Assembly: GCA_964468435.1 (NCBI GenBank)
Contig: CAYXVE010000020.1
Coordinates: 1 to 64,000, forward strand
Source of the DNA: JBCCTX01 sp964468435
GTDB taxonomy: Bacteria; Bacteroidota; Bacteroidia; J057
Length of the DNA stretch: 64,000 nucleotides
Reading direction: 5' to 3'
The notes below the pieces were generated by a model, which was given only the letters and a program-made list of their open reading frames with translations, was not told where the DNA came from and made no database searches. Both the position numbers and the translations under genes were made by a program. Every line of letters starts with the position of its first letter. The stretch's first letter is position 1. Positions 9,601-17,269 of this stretch are shown here, piece by piece.

Positions 9601-9831
9601 GCCATTATGACCCAGATATCCCAGACTAACAGCTACATTATGTATGGTACTCGGGAAGCTCCTGGTAGCTTGCATGATGAGATTATGGAACAAACTGAAG
9701 AAGCTATCGAAGTATTTCTGGGTAAGATCAATACCTTTTTTAAGGATGATTGGTCTTCGTTCAAAAAAACAGTAATTAATGCAAATTTATCACCTTTTAT
9801 GACGGACTTCACCACCCTAAAGTTAAAATAG
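6652..9831 (+). CDS. Exported BNR/VPS10-like beta-propeller protein
   Basis: About 1059 residues with a signal peptide (1-24, ending VSSQ). The next ~700 residues hold repeated Asp-box/BNR motifs (GLWKSTSGGTTW, GIYKSLDAGKTW, VFKTRDGGETW, LYRSDDGGYHW, YVSVDEGKNWTKW), the pattern of sortilin/VPS10-type ten-bladed propellers. The last third is a mixed region with a helical segment. Such proteins are common in Bacteroidota and often called glycosyl hydrolase; no catalytic residues support that name here. The ATG is preferred to an in-frame GTG 14 codons upstream because it puts the signal peptide at the N-terminus. A membrane protein gene follows after 5 bases. Confidence 0.82.
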   Translation: MNQVASSIISFLTLACSCLAVSSQPLNMTLLENMKARSIGPAGMSGRVTSVDVVRDQPDIIYAGTASGGLWKSTSGGTTWEPIFDEQEVASIGAVAVDPTNPSVIWAGTGEGNPRNSQTLGHGIYKSLDAGKTWKCMGLENTYTIHRILVHPANGNIVYVAAMGSAWGPNSERGVFKTRDGGETWEKILFVNDLTGCADLVIDPRNPNKLIAALWEYRRWPWFFRSGGEGSGIYITMDGGKNWDQRSSLHGLPKGILGRIGLAIAPSNPYRVYAWVESSNNALYRSDDGGYHWTMINDKEEIGNRPFYYADIFVDPQNENRVYSIYSVISMSEDGGKSFEVIVPYSGVHPDHHVFYIHPDNPNFIINGNDGGMAISHDRAKTWRFVENLPLAQFYHINIDNLMPYHVYGGMQDNGSWRGPAYAWRAGGIRNAYWEELYFGDGFDVVPDPVFPQRYGYAMSQGGYLGRYDLQTGYNRLIKPVHPDGETLRFNWNAGIAQDPFEETTIYYGSQYLHKSTDRGTTWQIISPDLTTNDPNKQKQDVSGGLTYDVTNAENYTTIITIAPSPLEKGIIWVGTDDGNVQITRDEGKTWKNVTTNIPGVPAGSWVAQIQTSTYDPASAFVVINNYRRNDWTPYVFKTNDYGTTWKSVVEKNQVWGYCLSFMQDIEAPELMFLGTEFGLYVSVDEGKNWTKWTAGFPTVSTMDLKIHPREHDLVIGTFGRAAYVLDDIRPLREIARSGPELLHKPIHAFEPPSAFLASFKEAAGTRFAADALYAGENRSSGAMLSFAVNPSALENAADSIPLTRKKDTLCRVKIQIYNDDDELIRTLTHEADTGLNRIFWKLDHKGVRYPDSPKPKKNSPEPDGPHVIPGIYQVIFTYGSHTDTTQIEVFQDPRLNISPDDMEALQAMQFQHMDNIALVTEAMDQLRNAEKSIKLILEHIPAEDSSYDELDSTCKAMQDTLKHLMQLVTGDQDKQGIIRDPEAIMTQISQTNSYIMYGTREAPGSLHDEIMEQTEEAIEVFLGKINTFFKDDWSSFKKTVINANLSPFMTDFTTLKLK

Positions 9832-9836
9832 CACTT

Positions 9837-10307
9837 ATGTCATTCGTTCATGTCAAAAGAATGTTACTGACCTTAGATCTTTTGCTTTTTGCCATGATGT
9901 TGGGGCCGGTAGTTTTATTGGGAGTAGCAGTTTACCTGGTTAACTCTGACTTTGAGATCGTCAATGAAGTACCAGATCTGTATGTAATTATTCCATTTGT
10001 ATATGCTGTTATCTCCATTGCAGTATCCTATTTTATCTTTGAGCTTCGGATTGTCCAGATTAACAAAAAGGAAGAACTGTATCAGAAGCTCTTTCACTAC
10101 AGGACATTATTCATTATCAGAATAGCAATTCTTGAAGGAGGAGCTATGTTGGCCTGTATCATGTACATGCTTACAGGAAATTCCATTTTATTTATTGTTG
10201 TGGGTGTATTACTGGGACTCATGTGGTTTTTCCGGCCTAACAAAGATCGTATTGTAAAAGAACTTCAATTAACAATCGATGAGGAAAATGACCTGAGAGC
10301 AGTTTGA
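9837..10307 (+). CDS. Small integral membrane protein of unknown function
   Basis: 156 residues with four predicted membrane segments (about 10-35, 48-70, 92-112, 116-134) and a charged cytoplasmic tail ending in DEENDLRAV. No known family recognised. It starts 5 bases after the propeller gene stop and is probably cotranscribed with it. The RND efflux genes follow after 136 bases in the same direction, so a link to either neighbour is possible. Confidence 0.7.
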   Translation: MSFVHVKRMLLTLDLLLFAMMLGPVVLLGVAVYLVNSDFEIVNEVPDLYVIIPFVYAVISIAVSYFIFELRIVQINKKEELYQKLFHYRTLFIIRIAILEGGAMLACIMYMLTGNSILFIVVGVLLGLMWFFRPNKDRIVKELQLTIDEENDLRAV

Positions 10308-10443
10308 GTGTCTTCAGAATCTCTTCAACATTATCGCTTAAATTAAACAAACTATTCTACTCGTTAGTATTTAATCAGTAAAAAGATCAGTGGATGGAGA
10401 TTACTTAGATGGGTCTCTGTTTGATGAATAGTAATACAGGTTT

Positions 10444-11532
10444 ATGTCAAAGATTACCATACGCATTGTATCCTTTATAGCTATTTTGGGCATAATTGGT
10501 GGGATTTTGGTCCAGCGCTTTGATTGGTTTGAACAAGCGCAACCCGTACCCGGTGAGACCGCTACTGTTCAGGAAGCTGCCAACACTGTCTTACCTGTGA
10601 CAGCCACCCGTATAAGACTAAGATCTTTGACAGATAATCTCTCAGTAACTGGCACCATCGAACCCGATGAATCAGTGGATATTAGTAGTGAGATTGCCGG
10701 AAAAGTGGAGAAAATTCACTTTGCAGAAGGTAAATCTGTGCGTAAAGATGACTTGTTGTTGAAAATCGTTGATGATGATCTACAGGCTCAATTGAATAAA
10801 ACCCAGTATCAATATGAACTGGCAGAACAGAAGGAACAAAGGCGTCAACGCCTATTGAACAAAGGTGGCCTGAGCCAGGAGGAATACGATGAATCTTTTA
10901 CAGAACTAAATACCTTGAAGGCTGAGATAGAACGTCTCAATGTCGAGATCGCCAAAACTGAAATACACGCTCCTTTTGATGGTGTAATCGGATTCAGATA
11001 TGTGAGTGTTGGCAGTTACCTCAATCTAGGATCTCAAATTGCAAACCTAGTCAAAGTTAATCCTGTTAAAGTAGCCTTCTCCATTCCTGAAAAATTTAGT
11101 ACCAATGTAAAATCCGGCCAGAAGATCGATTTTACGATAGAAGGAGTCAACCAGACATTTACCGGGACGATATACGCTAAGGACCCTCGCATAGATCCAG
11201 CTACCCGGACTCAATTGATGAAAGCCAAAGCCTCCAACAGTCAGGGAGTACTGCTGCCTGGTGCATTTGCCCTTATAGATGTGCCACTCTCTGAATTTGA
11301 TAATGCCCTCGTGGTTCCCTCTGAAGCTATCATCCCTGAACTGGGTAAGCAAAAAGTTTTTGTTTATCGCAATGGAAAAGCTGTACCTGTTGAAATCAGG
11401 GTGGGATTGAGGCAGGCCGAAAACGTACAGGTGCTGGAGGGATTACAAGAAGGTGATACCGTCATCACTTCAGGCATGTTACAGCTACGCCCCAATATGG
11501 AAATAGAAATTGAAGAAATACAAGCTATATGA
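10444..11532 (+). CDS. RND efflux periplasmic adaptor subunit (membrane fusion protein)
   Basis: AcrA/MexA-type adaptor of 362 residues. One N-terminal membrane anchor (about 5-25) is followed by the barrel-sandwich/lipoyl half (SGTIEPDESVDISSEIAGKV-like segment near 70-95), a short coiled-coil hairpin (about 115-165, rich in Gln/Glu/Arg), the second lipoyl half (IHAPFDGVIGFRYVSVGSYLN) and the beta-barrel domain. The 3' end overlaps the transporter start by four bases (ATGA), showing translational coupling. No TetR-type regulator is nearby. Substrate unknown. Confidence 0.93.
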   Translation: MSKITIRIVSFIAILGIIGGILVQRFDWFEQAQPVPGETATVQEAANTVLPVTATRIRLRSLTDNLSVTGTIEPDESVDISSEIAGKVEKIHFAEGKSVRKDDLLLKIVDDDLQAQLNKTQYQYELAEQKEQRRQRLLNKGGLSQEEYDESFTELNTLKAEIERLNVEIAKTEIHAPFDGVIGFRYVSVGSYLNLGSQIANLVKVNPVKVAFSIPEKFSTNVKSGQKIDFTIEGVNQTFTGTIYAKDPRIDPATRTQLMKAKASNSQGVLLPGAFALIDVPLSEFDNALVVPSEAIIPELGKQKVFVYRNGKAVPVEIRVGLRQAENVQVLEGLQEGDTVITSGMLQLRPNMEIEIEEIQAI

Positions 11533-14500
11533 GTCTTTCATCTGTCAGTATTCGTCGTCCAGTGTTGGCGACGGTGATGTCAATCCTCATTATCCTGTTT
11601 GGTATACTCGGACTCAATTATCTGGGAGTGAGAGAATTTCCCAGCGTAGATCCCCCGGTTATCTCCATTCAGACCAACTATGTAGGTGCTAATGCCGACA
11701 TCATTGAATATCAGATCACTGAACCTGTAGAAGAGGCCGTAAGCCGGGTTCAGGGAATACGGACTGTAAGTTCCGTTAGCCGGGATGGTAGAAGTACCGT
11801 TACGGTAGAATTTAACCTGGATGTTGACCTCGAAGTAGCTGCAAATGATGTGAGAGATAAGGTACAATCGGCCATCGAAAACCTACCTCCAGACGTAGAT
11901 CCCCCCATCGTTTCCAAAGCAGATGCAGACGCATTTCCCATTATTTTCATCAACATTAAAAGCAATAGTCGCTCCCTGCTCGAACTTTCAGAGATTGCCG
12001 AAAACACTTTCAAAGAACGTCTTCAAACGATCAATGGCGTCAGTGAAATCTATATTTGGGGCCAAAAAGAATACGCCATGCGTCTGTGGATGGATCCAGA
12101 CAAACTGGCAGCTTATCAGATCACACCACTCGATGTGAGAGATGCTCTGGTAAGGGAAAATATAGAACTTCCCTCCGGAACGATCGAAGGTGCCACAACC
12201 GAGCTTACGGTCCGTACGGAGGGACGACTCTCAACTCCCCAGGAATTCAACAATTTGATCCTTAAGGAAGAGGGAGACAAAAAAGTTCGATTCAGAGATG
12301 TGGGATATGCAGAATTAGGCCCCCTAAATCTACGGACTGTATTAAAACGCGATGGCTTGCCCATGGTAGGTAATGCCATTGTTGCCCGCCCCGGAGCCAA
12401 CAACATCAGTATTGCTACAGAAGTTTATACAAGGCTCAAACAAATCCAGAAAGACCTGCCTGAAGATATTGAATGGGATATAGGCTTTGATATGACGCGC
12501 TACATTGTGCAATCCATCAACGAGGTGCAACAAACTATTTTTGTAGCTTTTGGGCTCGTTGTACTCATCATTTTCTTCTTTCTCAGAGATTGGCGTACAA
12601 CCATAATTCCAGTTGTTGTAATTCCTATTTCATTGATCGGCGCCTTTTTTGTCATGTTCATATTTGGATTTACGATCAACGTATTGACGCTGCTAGGTAT
12701 CGTTCTTGCAATAGGTCTGGTAGTCGACGACGCGGTCGTGGTTCTTGAAAATATTTATACCAAGATTGAGCAAGGGATGCCACCGCTTGAAGCGTCCTTT
12801 CGGGGTTCTAAGGAAATCTTTTTTGCTGTAATCGCAACAACCGTGGCGCTAGTAGCAGTATTTCTACCCGTGATCTTTTTGCAGGGACTTACAGGAAGAC
12901 TCTTCAGAGAATTTGGTATTACAATCGCAGGTGCAGTGGTCATTTCCTCCTTTGTGGCTCTAACGCTCACGCCTATGCTTTCTTCAAAGATTTTGAAAAA
13001 AAGAGAACGACAATCCTGGTTTTACCGTGCTACAGAGTCGTTTTTCGTCTCTCTTAATCAAGGCTATAAACAAACACTTGAAGCATTTATGCAGTACAGA
13101 TGGGCCAGTCTGGTCATTATGTTCATAGCTGGCGGATTGATATATACGATTGGATCAGAATTACCAGAAGAGCTTGCCCCGCTTGAAGACCGCAACGGAC
13201 TCCGCGTGTATGCTACAGGTCCTGAAGGATCTACCTTTGAATATATGGACGCCTATATCGATGAGATTATCCAAACGATGCAGGATAACTTTCCAGAAAT
13301 TACAGGAATCGTCACAGTCACCTCACCCGGATATAGTGCAACGAGTTCCGTCAACTCGGGATTTGCCAGGGTAATCCTGAGTGACAGAGATAAAAGGGGA
13401 AAAAGCCAACAACAGATCGCCAATGAATTGCAGTCGATGCTGGATGAAAAAACCCGGGCAAGGGCTTTTGTTTCGCAATCTTCTACCATCGGAAACCGGC
13501 GCTCCCGTTTTCCAGTTTCTTTTGTTATCCAGACTAATAATTTTGAAAAGCTGAAGCAAAAATTGCCTCAGTTTCTCGCTGAAGCGCAGAGCGATCCCAC
13601 TTTTCAGTTTGTTGAGGTCGACCTGAAGTTCAACCGGCCCAGCCTGGTCATACGGGTCAACCGGGAAAAAGCCCGATCAATGGGTGTCTCTATACGTGAC
13701 ATTGCTCAAACCCTACAGTTAGGCCTCAGTGGGCAGCGATTTGGCTATTTTATCATGAACGGTAAACAATACCAAGTTGTAGGACAGGTAGAACGCGGTT
13801 ATCGCGATGATCCACAAGATATACGAGAACTGTCTGTCAAAAATAAAGCGGGCCAGATGATTTCTCTCACCAATTTGATAAGTCTTGTGGAAGAGACTAC
13901 GCCCCCTCAACTATTCCGGTACAATCGTTTCGTATCCGCAACGGTTTCGGCTTCACTCGCACAAGGAAAAACTATGGGAGATGGCATTGAGGCAATGGAA
14001 ACCATTGCTGATCGCGTGTTGGATAGCTCATTTAGTACAGATTTGAGCGGCGACTCCAAAGAGTTTCGCGATAGCGCCTCCAGCCTGGCATTTGCCTTCC
14101 TGCTGGCCCTGGCCCTGATCTACTTGGTTTTGTCTGCACAGTTTGAAAGTTTCCGCGACCCGTTGGTCATTATGTTTACCGTACCACTGGCAGTCGCTGG
14201 AGCAGTATTGTCCCTGGATCTGTTTAGCCAGACACTGAACGTGTTTAGTCAGATTGGTATCATCATGCTCATTGGACTTGTCTCCAAGAATGGAATCCTG
14301 ATTGTTGAGTTTGCTAATCAACGCAAGGCAGCTGGATTAGACCGCACGGATGCCGTTATGGAAGCTGCAGCATCTCGCTTCAGACCTATTTTGATGACCA
14401 GTATCTCGACCATCCTGGGGGTATTACCCATTGCTTTAGCATTGGGAGCTGGTGCTGAAAGTAGGGTCTCTATGGGTATTGCCGTCATAGGTGGATTAGT

Positions 14501-14621
14501 ATTTGCCACTGTATTGACTTTATACGTGATCCCTGCCGTCTACACATATTTATCGGAAAAAGAAAAATCCGTGTCAAACGTAGAAGATATAGCGGAAGAA
14601 ACTGAAAGAGTAAACATCTGA
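11529..14621 (+). CDS. RND efflux transporter, AcrB/HAE1 family
   Basis: Inner-membrane proton-driven pump of 1030 residues, normal for the family. The pattern is one N-terminal helix, a large periplasmic loop, helices 2-6, a second periplasmic loop and helices 8-12. The proton-relay residues are visible: D400-D401 in AIGLVVDDAVVVLENIYTKI and K920 in IGLVSKNGILIVEFANQ. Coupled to the adaptor upstream by a 4-base overlap. No outer-membrane TolC/OprM-type gene follows; the gene ends directly against a convergent gene. The pump must borrow a channel encoded elsewhere. Confidence 0.95.
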   Translation: MSLSSVSIRRPVLATVMSILIILFGILGLNYLGVREFPSVDPPVISIQTNYVGANADIIEYQITEPVEEAVSRVQGIRTVSSVSRDGRSTVTVEFNLDVDLEVAANDVRDKVQSAIENLPPDVDPPIVSKADADAFPIIFINIKSNSRSLLELSEIAENTFKERLQTINGVSEIYIWGQKEYAMRLWMDPDKLAAYQITPLDVRDALVRENIELPSGTIEGATTELTVRTEGRLSTPQEFNNLILKEEGDKKVRFRDVGYAELGPLNLRTVLKRDGLPMVGNAIVARPGANNISIATEVYTRLKQIQKDLPEDIEWDIGFDMTRYIVQSINEVQQTIFVAFGLVVLIIFFFLRDWRTTIIPVVVIPISLIGAFFVMFIFGFTINVLTLLGIVLAIGLVVDDAVVVLENIYTKIEQGMPPLEASFRGSKEIFFAVIATTVALVAVFLPVIFLQGLTGRLFREFGITIAGAVVISSFVALTLTPMLSSKILKKRERQSWFYRATESFFVSLNQGYKQTLEAFMQYRWASLVIMFIAGGLIYTIGSELPEELAPLEDRNGLRVYATGPEGSTFEYMDAYIDEIIQTMQDNFPEITGIVTVTSPGYSATSSVNSGFARVILSDRDKRGKSQQQIANELQSMLDEKTRARAFVSQSSTIGNRRSRFPVSFVIQTNNFEKLKQKLPQFLAEAQSDPTFQFVEVDLKFNRPSLVIRVNREKARSMGVSIRDIAQTLQLGLSGQRFGYFIMNGKQYQVVGQVERGYRDDPQDIRELSVKNKAGQMISLTNLISLVEETTPPQLFRYNRFVSATVSASLAQGKTMGDGIEAMETIADRVLDSSFSTDLSGDSKEFRDSASSLAFAFLLALALIYLVLSAQFESFRDPLVIMFTVPLAVAGAVLSLDLFSQTLNVFSQIGIIMLIGLVSKNGILIVEFANQRKAAGLDRTDAVMEAAASRFRPILMTSISTILGVLPIALALGAGAESRVSMGIAVIGGLVFATVLTLYVIPAVYTYLSEKEKSVSNVEDIAEETERVNI

Positions 14622-16448
14622 TCAATCTGCACGTCTCAATGCAGGTAGCATGGGTGCATTTTTCTCGTGATAAGGTTGCATCCCTCTCAAAATTGTATCG
14701 AGCAGACTGATCGCACGAAGGATCATGGGACCTTTATTGAGCATGACACACTCGGCACGCTGCGCCATAGCAGCATCTGTAATTTCAGCACGGGAAGGTA
14801 TACCCTTTTTCGCCAGGCTCTCCAAAACCTGCGTAGCCCATATCACAGGAATGTGTCCCGCCAGACAGATCGAAAGCATTTCTTCCTGAATGCGGGCAAT
14901 GTGATCCCACCCAATTTCGATCGCCAGATCGCCACGGGCGATCATGACCCCAACTGGGTGCACCTGCATCGCTTCAAGTAAGATGTCTGTCAGATTATTG
15001 AACCCACTCTGGGTTTCTATTTTGAGAATGATCCCAAGCCTATCCTTGGCACCTAATTTATCGATCTCTTCAATAAGCTCCTTTACATCCTCTACAGTGT
15101 TCACAAAAGACATATTCACCACATCTGCATATGCCGCTACAAAAGGTAGATCCCTGCAATCTTTTTCTGTAAGTCCTTTGATCTGAAGCTTTGTTCTGGG
15201 TAAGTTAATCCCTTTATCTGCTCTTAGCTTACTCCCTTTAGCCTTGGCATTGACCACTTCTACCCTGATGTGATCCCTTGTCACTTTGACGATCTTACCT
15301 TCAATCTTTCCATCATCAAATAATATAGGCTCTCCCAGTTGCACATAGTCAAATATCTCTGGTGCAGTACAGGATATATGCGCTTCTGAAAGTATATTTC
15401 CCTCTTCATTATAATTTGTGGGCTGGCCATTAATTTGTTCCCGTGTAATGACCAGTATATCACCCTTACTAAGTATAATTTTTTGTTCTGATGGTGGGAT
15501 TCGTTCTACGGTGGTCAATACCTCCTGATATTCCTCATCCCTGTATAAAGGCAATCCCGTCTGAAAATATGCAGAATCGTACAACTGCGTCCAGCAACCA
15601 TCTTCTTCTTTAGCGCCGATTCTCATAGACCTATGCTTTTGCCGGGTGTCTTTAAAAAACAGCGTATCATCCAGTTGCAAGTTGTTTATAGCTTCTGAAG
15701 ACAAGGGAAGATGGGGGACATTTTCTTCAGGATGGGGTTGTGGTCCCAACCAGATTCTAACAGGTTGTATAATCTGTCCCATGATATTCCTGTCGGGAAT
15801 CAGTTTGAGGATTTCAGGACCAGGCTCTATACTTCCTGTCCGGATTTTAGGGCCTGCCAGATCCATTGCCACCTTACAGTTTTTGCCCAGTTGCTTGTTG
15901 GCAGTGTGCACATGATCTATCATCCGCAACCATTTTTCTTCATCATTATGTGCACAATTGATCCGCGCACAATTCATTCCAGTTGCTACCATTTCATGGA
16001 CAAGCTCATAATCTTCTGCTGCTTCGCTGGGTAGGGTAACCATGATCCTGGATCTGCGATCACCAATTTCATTACCAAGAAGTGTCTCTGTATTCTTTTT
16101 GAGCAGGTTCTGAGCCTGCTTGATAGATAGGTCTGCATGGGGTAATTCAATACGGCCTTCTTGTAGAAATCCTTCTAGAATCGCTTTGCAGGATAGCATA
16201 CTGGCCATTACATGGCTCTCGGCCTTTGCAAGGCGAGATAATCCCATATTTCCCAGTTTTTTTTGCAACTCACGTATGTCTACCATCCTCAAAGAGCGGT
16301 AGTGAACCAGATTGTAGGCACTCAACTCGTACTTTTGATGAACCTGCTGAAATTGATTTACATATTCCTTCTCCAATTCCTTCGCACTGTTGATCATTTT
16401 TTCTACCTCTTCCAGCATCCAAAGGATCTTTTCCCTTTTAGCTACCAT
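14622..16448 (-). CDS. Non-canonical pyruvate-kinase-like protein
   Basis: 608 residues. An N-terminal helical extension (1-130) precedes a pyruvate-kinase barrel with a large B-domain-like insertion (about 205-400). Recognisable family positions: RINCAHN (canonical NFSHG), MDLAGPKIRTG (MDTKGPEIR), KIETQSG with K476 and E478, ARGDLAIEIG with D507, and ATQVLESLAKKGIPSRAEITDAA. The canonical MLSGET has become MLNKGP, and the usual C-terminal allosteric domain is absent: the protein ends just after the barrel. The catalytic Lys and metal ligands survive, so it may be active, but whether on pyruvate/PEP is not certain. It follows the HD-domain gene by 34 bases. Its stop abuts the convergent acrB-type stop. 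Confidence 0.82.
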   Translation of the reverse strand: MVAKREKILWMLEEVEKMINSAKELEKEYVNQFQQVHQKYELSAYNLVHYRSLRMVDIRELQKKLGNMGLSRLAKAESHVMASMLSCKAILEGFLQEGRIELPHADLSIKQAQNLLKKNTETLLGNEIGDRRSRIMVTLPSEAAEDYELVHEMVATGMNCARINCAHNDEEKWLRMIDHVHTANKQLGKNCKVAMDLAGPKIRTGSIEPGPEILKLIPDRNIMGQIIQPVRIWLGPQPHPEENVPHLPLSSEAINNLQLDDTLFFKDTRQKHRSMRIGAKEEDGCWTQLYDSAYFQTGLPLYRDEEYQEVLTTVERIPPSEQKIILSKGDILVITREQINGQPTNYNEEGNILSEAHISCTAPEIFDYVQLGEPILFDDGKIEGKIVKVTRDHIRVEVVNAKAKGSKLRADKGINLPRTKLQIKGLTEKDCRDLPFVAAYADVVNMSFVNTVEDVKELIEEIDKLGAKDRLGIILKIETQSGFNNLTDILLEAMQVHPVGVMIARGDLAIEIGWDHIARIQEEMLSICLAGHIPVIWATQVLESLAKKGIPSRAEITDAAMAQRAECVMLNKGPMILRAISLLDTILRGMQPYHEKNAPMLPALRRAD

Positions 16449-16482
16449 ATCAAACTGAAATTTATTGTATATAGTTGATAAG

Positions 16483-17046
16483 TTATAAAATTTTCAGCTC
16501 ACTTTTTGCCTGTTTCAACACATCCTCCAACCATTTTTCTAACTGTGGATGCCTACCGCTTAATTCATTCAAAATCTTTTCTGCAAATTCTACATATATG
16601 ACCTTCCGTTTCCGGGTCCACTGAACCGGATAATACAGCATATCTAATATATTACTGCCCTTATCCGCAAGGCGTATTTTCTGTGCAGGTACCGATAAAT
16701 ATTGACCCCCTTCGATCTGGAGTCTTTTACGTTCGACATAAGGCAATTCCATATTATCTGTGAGCTCTTCAACAATCCTGGCTACTTCTGGACTAAATTT
16801 TTCAGAAAGCTCTTCAGGCGTGGTATTTGTGTCTTCCAGTACATCGTGAAGCAAAGAGGCCTGAAGGGTATACAAGTCATTTTCCCCCTCCACCTCGATC
16901 AATATCTGGGTCACTTTTAGCAGATGATTGACATAGGGCAGCAAGTTGTACCCACTACGTCTCAGATACTGATGCTGCAGGGCAGCAAAGTTGGCTGCAT
17001 CCATCAGACAGGCTACTTTCTCCAGCTCTAGCTGTGAAAATTTCAT
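16483..17046 (-). CDS. HD-domain phosphohydrolase, (p)ppGpp-hydrolase-like
   Basis: 187 residues, nearly all HD domain of the RelA/SpoT hydrolase type. Key positions are present: R29/R30 with H41 (YVNH), H67-D68 (LLHDV), the ED pair E71-D72 needed for hydrolysis in this family, and D128 (RLADKGSNI, matching KLADRxHN). There is no synthetase, TGS or ACT domain, so it resembles a small alarmone hydrolase (MESH1-like). Hydrolysis of ppGpp is inferred, not shown; other HD substrates are possible. It heads a two-gene unit with the pyruvate-kinase-like gene. Confidence 0.8.
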   Translation of the reverse strand: MKFSQLELEKVACLMDAANFAALQHQYLRRSGYNLLPYVNHLLKVTQILIEVEGENDLYTLQASLLHDVLEDTNTTPEELSEKFSPEVARIVEELTDNMELPYVERKRLQIEGGQYLSVPAQKIRLADKGSNILDMLYYPVQWTRKRKVIYVEFAEKILNELSGRHPQLEKWLEDVLKQAKSELKIL

Positions 17047-17090
17047 TTCGAATAAAAACTGTTTTTCTACTGATCACAAAATAGACATCT

Positions 17091-17119
17091 CAAATGTATA
17101 TTACCGCGAAAACATCAAA
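17091..17119 (-). promoter_or_regulatory. Promoter of the HD/pyruvate-kinase-like unit
   Basis: On the reverse strand TACATTTG (17098-17091) fits TAnnTTTG exactly, and TTTG (17119-17116) lies 17 bases upstream. The predicted leader to the HD gene is about 40 bases. Confidence 0.5.
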
Positions 17120-17205
17120 AAACACGCTAGTAATCAATGAGAAGAGTTGATTGAGTTAACTAGCTTTTTTCAATGAGCAAAGTATTTTAAAAAATTGTAA
17201 ATACA

Positions 17206-17235
17206 CGTAGAGACGCGGTATATCGCGTCTCTACG
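17206..17235 (-). terminator. Perfect 12-bp hairpin downstream of susD
   Basis: CGTAGAGACGCG and CGCGTCTCTACG form a perfect stem around a GTATAT loop, 35 bases after the susD stop. Reading along the reverse strand, a T-rich tract follows after several bases. It probably terminates the susCD transcript and separates it from the HD gene. The stem also has the look of a dispersed palindromic repeat. Confidence 0.6.
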
Positions 17236-17269
17236 GTAAGTTTTAAATATGAACATGAATATTCAGTAA

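Noticed and set aside
9004..9815. Reverse frames of 60-133 codons under the propeller gene
   Set aside because: Antisense shadows without initiation context or known families.
6652..9831. Glycoside hydrolase or sialidase
   Set aside because: Only Asp-box propeller repeats are visible; no catalytic Arg triad or nucleophile can be assigned.
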